The position numbers were made by a program, and so were the translations under genes. The notes beneath the pieces are model-generated. The model saw only the letters and a program-made list of their open reading frames with translations, did no database searches and was not told the origin of the DNA. A stretch of DNA of 11,354 nt from CAYRYU01 sp964428355 (GTDB lineage: Bacteria > Muiribacteriota > Ozemobacteria > Ozemobacterales > Ozemobacteraceae): assembly GCA_964428355.1 (NCBI GenBank), contig CAYRYU010000157.1, positions 1 to 11,354 of the forward strand, given 5' to 3'. Positions 7,308 to 11,354 of the stretch are shown here, in pieces. Position 1 is the first letter of the stretch; each line of letters starts with the position of its first letter.

Positions 7308-7407
7308 NNNNNNNNNNNNNNNNNNNNNNNNNNNNNNNNNNNNNNNNNNNNNNNNNNNNNNNNNNNNNNNNNNNNNNNNNNNNNNNNNNNNNNNNNNNNN
7401 NNNNNNN
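7308..7407. other. Assembly gap (100 N) upstream of the DUF362 gene
   Basis: A second run of exactly 100 N of unknown true length. Its right edge coincides with the first base of a 13-bp tandem repeat unit, so the gap was probably caused by a repeat array that the assembler could not cross. Confidence 0.97.
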
Positions 7408-7472
7408 CCGTCAGTTCCGGCCGACGGTGCGGGCCGACATTGCCCGCCGACAATTCGGGCCGACGTTCCGGA
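7408..7472. repeat. Five-unit degenerate 13-bp tandem repeat
   Basis: Five consecutive 13-bp units start at 7408, 7421, 7434, 7447 and 7460 without any spacing error. Each begins CCGAC (CCGTC in the first unit). T at position 8 and C at position 10 never change; positions 6, 7 and 9 vary freely. The consensus is CCGACNNTNCSGG. Units are too short and too regular for a CRISPR array. Neighbouring units can pair with each other (GCGGGC at 7429-7434 with GCCCGC at 7442-7447). The array touches the N run, so the real number of units may be much larger. Confidence 0.8.
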
Positions 7473-7758
7473 GGGAAGTATACCAGAAATCGGGCCGCAA
7501 GGGTACACTGCTTCCTGGAAGGGTTCCTGCGATAGTCATATTTCCCGGGTTCCAGGGGGGTCGATTTTTCTTGAAGGGTATGGTATAGTATAGGGACTGT
7601 TTTCCCATCAGGGAAATTTGCGGAGCTTCCGAACCATGCGGACCTCTTCGGTGAAAGAATTTTCCGGGGGTTTTCTCTTCCGGCAGCTTTTTTTGATTGT
7701 TGCCGAAGTCCCTGCATCGTTTTTCCGCCTCAACCCATAATAATCAAGGAGTCCTCAA
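7473..7758. other. Non-coding region upstream of tig
   Basis: No credible gene is seen in this stretch on either strand. It holds an inverted repeat CCTGGAA / TTCCAGG (7514-7520 and 7550-7556), a probable extended -10 promoter, a perfect hairpin TTTCCC-ATCA-GGGAAA (7601-7616) at the expected 5' end of the tig transcript, and a bulged stem pairing CTTCCGGCA with TGCCGAAG around a T-rich loop (about 7678-7711). If the promoter is right, tig has an unusually long leader of about 160 nt. No CIRCE element and no riboswitch class could be recognised. Confidence 0.55.
7561..7589 (+). promoter_or_regulatory. Probable extended -10 promoter of the tig-clpP-clpX operon
   Basis: TATAGT (7584-7589; five of six consensus bases) is directly preceded by TGG, which makes an extended -10 element. 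A weak -35, TCGATT (7561-7566), lies at the ideal 17-bp spacing. Transcription would begin near 7596, just before a perfect 6-bp hairpin. Assigned by pattern only. Confidence 0.5.
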
Positions 7759-9117
7759 ATGTTGAAAACCCAGGTCGAAGAAATCTCCACGAACAAAGTC
7801 GCGCTCACGGTCGAGGTGGAAACTGATCGGGTCAGGAAGGCCTTCGAGAGTTTTTACGTCAGGGCCGCCAAATCCGTCTCGATTCCAGGTTTCCGAAAGG
7901 GAAAGATTCCCCGCCCCGTTCTCATGAAGCATCTTGGAAAGGAAGCGATCCAGGAACAGGTCGAGGAAGAACTGATCCGGGAAGTCTATCCGGCGGCGAT
8001 CAAGGAAGCCAACCTCCATCCGATCAGCTCCTTTCAGCTGAAGGAATCGAAACTGGAGGAGGGACTTCCCTTCACCTTCAAGGGAGAGTTCGAAGTCCGT
8101 CCCAAGATCGGTGAATTCTCCTACACCGGTTTCGACTCCGCCGTACCTTGCGCCATCGTCGACGATGAGAATGTTGCCCGGGTACTCGAACAGTTGAGGG
8201 AGCGATATTCCAAAACCACCCCTATCGAGAACGGGACACTCGAGATCGGTGACTATTTCCTGGGTAACATCCAGGTCACCGTCGATGGGCAGGTCGACAA
8301 GGAGCTCAGCGAGGAGCGGGGTTATCACAAGTTCAGCGAGCACAACCTGATGCTCCTTCCCATGAAGGGAATGACGCCAAAGGAGACCAAGTCTTTTTCC
8401 TACGAGGTTAAGGGCGATTCGGAAAAGGACTCGAAGTATTTCGGGAAGACCCTCCAGATCGAGGCCCAGCTCGAAGGGATTTCGCGAGCCGTCCTTCCAC
8501 AATTGAGCGATGACTTCGCGAAGGAAGTCGGAGACTACAAATCTCTCGATGAACTCAAAGCGAAGATCCGGGAAGACCTGGAACGCCATTCCAGGGAACA
8601 AGCGGAGGAAAGGGCCTACGATTCGATCCTGAAAAAGATCTCGGACAACCTGAAAACCCTGGAAGTCCCCGAAGCCATGATTCAGAGTACCATCGACTTC
8701 TTCCTCACGAACCTCGATCAACGGTGGCGCCAGTTCGGGACATCGATCCAGGAATATCTGAAGAAATCGAACAAGGATTACAAGGAGTTCCGGGAAACTT
8801 TCCGGGAGAAAGCGGTTTTCCAGACCCGGGTCATGCTGATCGTCGACGGGATCGCCGATAAGGAGAAACTCGAGGTCTCCGACGGGGAGTTCAGGGATGA
8901 AATCGAGAAGCGTGCGGGCGAAGCCCACATGGCGGTCGACAAGCTCATGGAGGCATTGGCCAAGGACGACGGGGAGGAAAACCTCAAATTCGCCCTCCGC
9001 AGCCGAAAAATCCGTGAGTTTTTGCTAAAGAACAACAATATTCGTTACGATATGGTGAAAGAAGCCGATTTGAACAAGGGGGAAACCCAAGGTGACGCTG
9101 GTACCGATAGTAATTGA
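7759..9117 (+). CDS. tig: Trigger factor, ribosome-associated chaperone
   Basis: Ribosome-bound chaperone that shields nascent chains at the exit tunnel. The 452 residues match the family length. The ribosome-binding domain (1 to about 120) carries the signature GFRKGKIP at 44-51, which docks on ribosomal protein L23. The central FKBP-like PPIase domain (about 154-241) is recognisable, but the usual IPGFE-type active-site segment is replaced by a shorter NLMLLPMKGMTPKET stretch (196-210), so isomerase activity is doubtful. The helical C-terminal chaperone domain (about 242-435) includes the LPQLSDDFAKEVG hinge typical of the family, and a short polar tail follows. AAGGAG sits seven bases before the ATG. 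The gene opens the operon with clpP and clpX, a widespread order, and its last 26 bases overlap the clpP start. Confidence 0.96.
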   Translation: MLKTQVEEISTNKVALTVEVETDRVRKAFESFYVRAAKSVSIPGFRKGKIPRPVLMKHLGKEAIQEQVEEELIREVYPAAIKEANLHPISSFQLKESKLEEGLPFTFKGEFEVRPKIGEFSYTGFDSAVPCAIVDDENVARVLEQLRERYSKTTPIENGTLEIGDYFLGNIQVTVDGQVDKELSEERGYHKFSEHNLMLLPMKGMTPKETKSFSYEVKGDSEKDSKYFGKTLQIEAQLEGISRAVLPQLSDDFAKEVGDYKSLDELKAKIREDLERHSREQAEERAYDSILKKISDNLKTLEVPEAMIQSTIDFFLTNLDQRWRQFGTSIQEYLKKSNKDYKEFRETFREKAVFQTRVMLIVDGIADKEKLEVSDGEFRDEIEKRAGEAHMAVDKLMEALAKDDGEENLKFALRSRKIREFLLKNNNIRYDMVKEADLNKGETQGDAGTDSN

Positions 9118-9700
9118 GCAAAGCAGCCGCGGCGAACGTGCCTACGACATCTATTCGAGGCTGCTGAAGGACCGGATCGTTTTCATCGGCGGGGTCATCG
9201 AGGACCATCTTGCGGACCTCATCCTCGCCCAGCTTCTTTTCCTGGAATCCGAGGATCCGGAAAAGGACATTTCCATCTACATCAATAGCCCCGGAGGCGT
9301 GGTAACCGCGGGGATGGCCATCTACGACACTATGCAATACATAAAGCCCGATGTGAGCACCATCTGCATCGGCCAGGCCGCCAGCATGGGAGCGGTACTT
9401 CTCGCTGCCGGGACCCCGGGCAAGCGGTATGCCCTGCCCAACTCCCGGATCATGATCCATCAACCCAGCGGAGGCGCGGCCGGAATGGCAAGCGATATCG
9501 AGATCCAGGCAGCTGAAATCCTCCGTTTGAAAGAGAAACTCAACGACATTCTCGCTCACCACACCGGGCAACCCATCAAACGCATTCGCCGCGACGTTGA
9601 CCGGGATTTCTTCATGTCGTCCGCCGAGGCCAAGGAGTACGGGGTCATCGACGAAGTGGTTCAGCGCAAAGCGATCAAGGCGAAAACCGCCGAGGAGTGA
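9092..9700 (+). CDS. clpP: ATP-dependent Clp protease proteolytic subunit ClpP
   Basis: Serine protease subunit of ClpXP. Two seven-membered rings degrade proteins threaded in by ClpX. The 202-residue product has the full catalytic triad: Ser98 in GQAASMGA, His123 in MIHQPSGG and Asp172 in DRDFFM. The oxyanion-hole strand INSPGG (65-70) is also present. The N-terminus begins almost directly with the mature-type segment VPIVIEQSSRGERAYDIYSRLL, so there is little or no propeptide. The start is a GTG overlapping the end of tig by 26 nt in another frame, with AAGGGGGA eight bases upstream inside tig, so translation is probably coupled. The stop is 2 nt before the clpX ATG. Only one clpP is seen in this window. 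Confidence 0.97.
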   Translation: MTLVPIVIEQSSRGERAYDIYSRLLKDRIVFIGGVIEDHLADLILAQLLFLESEDPEKDISIYINSPGGVVTAGMAIYDTMQYIKPDVSTICIGQAASMGAVLLAAGTPGKRYALPNSRIMIHQPSGGAAGMASDIEIQAAEILRLKEKLNDILAHHTGQPIKRIRRDVDRDFFMSSAEAKEYGVIDEVVQRKAIKAKTAEE

Positions 9701-9702
9701 GC

Positions 9703-10947
9703 ATGCTGTCCAAAAGCCCCACCTTCCGTTGCTCGTTCTGTGGCAAGAGCCAGGATCAGGTTCGAAAACTGATCGCCGGCCCAGAAGTGTACATTTGTGA
9801 CGAATGCATCGGATTGTGTAACGAGATCATCCTCGAGGAGCTCGATGACGACCACCACCAGGAAGTGAAGAGCTTCCTGAAGCCCAAGGAGGTCGTCGAC
9901 ATTCTCGACCAGTTCGTTGTCGGCCAGGAGCGGGCGAAAAAGATCGTCTCCGTTGCCGTTTACAACCACTACAAGAGGATCTCCCTCGCCAAGGGGCGGA
10001 AAGACGACGTCGAGGTCCAGAAATCCAATGTTCTATTCATCGGCCCCACGGGCTCGGGAAAGACCTACATCGCCCAGACCCTGGCGAAACTCCTCAACGT
10101 TCCCTTCTGCATCGCCGATGCAACGACGCTCACCGAAGCGGGATACGTGGGGGAGGATGTCGAAAGCATTCTCCTCAACCTTCTCCGAAGTGCCGATTAC
10201 GATGTGGCACGGGCCGAGAAGGGAATCGTCTACATCGACGAGATCGACAAGATAGCGAGGAAGAGCGAGAACCTTTCGATCACGCGGGACGTTTCGGGGG
10301 AAGGTGTCCAGCAGGCACTCCTGAAGATGCTCGAGGGCAAGGTCGCCCACGTTCCTCCCCAGGGTGGCCGGAAGCACCCGCATCAGGATTTCATTCAGAT
10401 CAACACGAAGGATATCCTATTCTTCATGGGTGGTTCCTTCGAAGGAATCGAGAAACTCGTTGAGAACCGAACCCGCCAGAAGTCGCTGGGTTTCGGTTCA
10501 ACCCCTCTGGGAAAGCGCGACCGCCGGATTTCGGAGCTTCTCAGCTCGATCATGCCGGAAGACCTCCTGAAGTTCGGGATGATCCCCGAGTTCATCGGTC
10601 GCGTTCCCATCCTGGCGACCTTCGATCCGCTTACGGAAAGCGACCTGGTCCGGATCCTTACCGAACCCAAGAATGCTTTGGTCAAGCAGTTCTCCCGCCT
10701 CCTCCGGATGGAAGGGGTCGAACTGGAGATGACTCCGAAAGCGCTGGCCGCGATCACCAGGAAGTCCCTCCAGCAGAACACGGGAGCACGCGGGTTGCGG
10801 CGGATAATCGAGGAGCTCATGCTCGACCTGATGTACGAGATTCCCTCGAACCCCGAGATCGCCAAGGTCATCGTCCACGAGCGGTGTGTGGAGAAGAAGG
10901 AGCCCTGCCAGATCATCTACAAGGTCTCGAACGAAAAGACCGCCTGA
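9703..10947 (+). CDS. clpX: ATP-dependent Clp protease ATP-binding subunit ClpX
   Basis: AAA+ unfoldase that recognises tagged substrates and feeds them to ClpP. The 414 residues show the N-terminal zinc domain with Cys10, Cys13, Cys32 and Cys35, Walker A GPTGSGKT (114-121), Walker B IVYIDE (175-180), the pore loop GYVG (147-150), the RKH loop (223-225), an arginine in EFIGR (300) and sensor-2 GARGLR (361-366). The ClpP-docking tripeptide is LGF (262-264) rather than the IGF of E. coli, within the accepted [LIV]-G-[FL] pattern. The ATG at 9703 is preferred to the GTG at 9697 because GAGGAG (9692-9697) then lies five bases upstream; the GTG would overlap its own ribosome binding site. The gene is the last of the operon and a terminator-like stem follows. 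Confidence 0.97.
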   Translation: MLSKSPTFRCSFCGKSQDQVRKLIAGPEVYICDECIGLCNEIILEELDDDHHQEVKSFLKPKEVVDILDQFVVGQERAKKIVSVAVYNHYKRISLAKGRKDDVEVQKSNVLFIGPTGSGKTYIAQTLAKLLNVPFCIADATTLTEAGYVGEDVESILLNLLRSADYDVARAEKGIVYIDEIDKIARKSENLSITRDVSGEGVQQALLKMLEGKVAHVPPQGGRKHPHQDFIQINTKDILFFMGGSFEGIEKLVENRTRQKSLGFGSTPLGKRDRRISELLSSIMPEDLLKFGMIPEFIGRVPILATFDPLTESDLVRILTEPKNALVKQFSRLLRMEGVELEMTPKALAAITRKSLQQNTGARGLRRIIEELMLDLMYEIPSNPEIAKVIVHERCVEKKEPCQIIYKVSNEKTA

Positions 10948-10960
10948 ACCGGTTCGTCCA

Positions 10961-10994
10961 AAACCCCCTCTTCCCATGCGGTTGGAGGGGGTTT
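10961..10994 (+). terminator. Inverted-repeat terminator after clpX
   Basis: AAACCCCCTC (10961-10970) and GAGGGGGTTT (10985-10994) form a perfect 10-bp stem with a 14-nt loop, starting 13 bases after the clpX stop. The T-tract is short (TTTCTC), so efficiency may be moderate. It separates the protease operon from the membrane-protein gene downstream. Confidence 0.75.
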
Positions 10995-11035
10995 CTCATG
11001 TACGCCCGGCAAGTTCGACAACCGGGGGGGGAAAA

Positions 11036-11354
11036 GTGGCTTCCGAATCGCTGAAAGGGGCTGCAGTCAGGGGGTGGGCCTGGACCATGGGGTCCAACCT
11101 ACTCTGCGCCCTCTTCCAGATTCTTTCCATTCCGGTTCTGGCGCGGTATCTTGCGCCAGGAGACTTCGGAAAGGCGACTCTCTGCATCTGGATACTTGGT
11201 TTCGCCAGGGTTTTCTCCGACCTGGGAATCCACAACGCGATCATCCATTTCCAGAAAGCGGGAAGTGCCGAGCTCTCCTCCCTTTTCTGGATATCCCAGA
11301 TCGTCGGAATTCTCGCTTTTCTTGGCTGCTTTCTGGCTTCCCCAGCCATCGTCG
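11036..11354 (+). CDS. Polysaccharide flippase-like membrane protein (Wzx family), 3' end missing
   Basis: The first 106 codons of an integral membrane protein, open to the window edge. The sequence resembles O-antigen/exopolysaccharide flippases of the WzxC type, which move lipid-linked sugars across the inner membrane. The typical opening is visible: a first helix around residues 17-37 ending in LARYLAPGDFG, a second around 43-60 (LCIWILGFARVF), the family-like SDLGIHNAIIHFQ segment (about 62-74), and a third helix from about 84. The start is inferred as the GTG at 11036, with a run of eight G (11024-11031) four bases upstream as ribosome binding site; the G8 run is also a likely site of sequencing error. 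The ATG at 11087 is an in-frame alternative but would cut into the conserved N-terminus. It may open a polysaccharide cluster beyond the window. Confidence 0.78.
   Translation, partial: MASESLKGAAVRGWAWTMGSNLLCALFQILSIPVLARYLAPGDFGKATLCIWILGFARVFSDLGIHNAIIHFQKAGSAELSSLFWISQIVGILAFLGCFLASPAIV

Noticed and set aside
7408..7472. CRISPR array
   Set aside because: The units are 13 bp and contiguous, with no spacer-sized unique sequence and no cas gene nearby.
7744..8928. A 394-codon minus-strand open frame antisense to tig
   Set aside because: Composition shadow of trigger factor. The product is rich in Leu/Phe/Asp repeats from reverse-complement codons, with no domain and no ribosome binding site that I can see.
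10998..11054. Short ORF starting at the ATG at 10998 just after the clpX terminator
   Set aside because: Only about 18 codons, no ribosome binding site because it starts at the terminator stem, and in a different frame from the flippase-like gene.

Overview
The window reads as a stretch of a GC-rich bacterial chromosome from a scaffolded draft or metagenome assembly: it contains two runs of exactly 100 N (5889-5988 and 7308-7407), the usual placeholder for gaps of unknown size. The gene content (Hfq, trigger factor-ClpP-ClpX, GGDEF signalling, a lipoprotein-type polysaccharide deacetylase, a Wzx-like flippase, a large secreted TPR protein) indicates a free-living diderm-type bacterium. No gene fixes the phylum. 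The hfq context and the lineage-specific TPR protein suggest a poorly sampled lineage rather than a model proteobacterium, and that is inference only.

Left part (1-2500): the 3' part of a membrane-associated GAF-GGDEF diguanylate cyclase (plus strand, cut by the window edge) converges on a minus-strand polysaccharide deacetylase of the PgaB/IcaB-like type. The deacetylase start region is odd: a perfect hairpin followed by eight T residues lies between the only well-placed ribosome binding site and the lipoprotein signal segment.

Centre (2441-5870, minus strand): a well-formed promoter with a perfect TATAAT drives a 1019-residue secreted TPR protein. Its stop codon overlaps the ATG of hfq (TAATG). 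The two-gene operon closes with a strong intrinsic terminator at 2441-2478. Upstream of the promoter lie an assembly gap, the N-terminal part of a TtcA/TilS-type PP-loop ATPase, and a DUF362-type protein with two 4Fe-4S motifs, the last two apparently one operon on the minus strand.

Between the DUF362 gene and the next operon is a gap followed by about 350 bp of non-coding DNA. It begins, exactly at the gap edge, with five units of a degenerate 13-bp tandem repeat, and then carries inverted repeats and a probable extended -10 promoter.

Right part (7759-11354, plus strand): the compact protein quality-control operon tig-clpP-clpX, with a 26-nt overlap and then a 2-nt spacer between genes, ends at an inverted-repeat terminator. 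A new gene, the N-terminus of a polysaccharide flippase-like membrane protein, then runs off the window. Most content is well-known housekeeping. The points worth a second look are the secreted TPR-Hfq coupling, twin Cys/His motifs in the TPR protein, the 13-bp repeat array at the gap, the hairpin in the deacetylase leader, and a degenerate PPIase domain in trigger factor.
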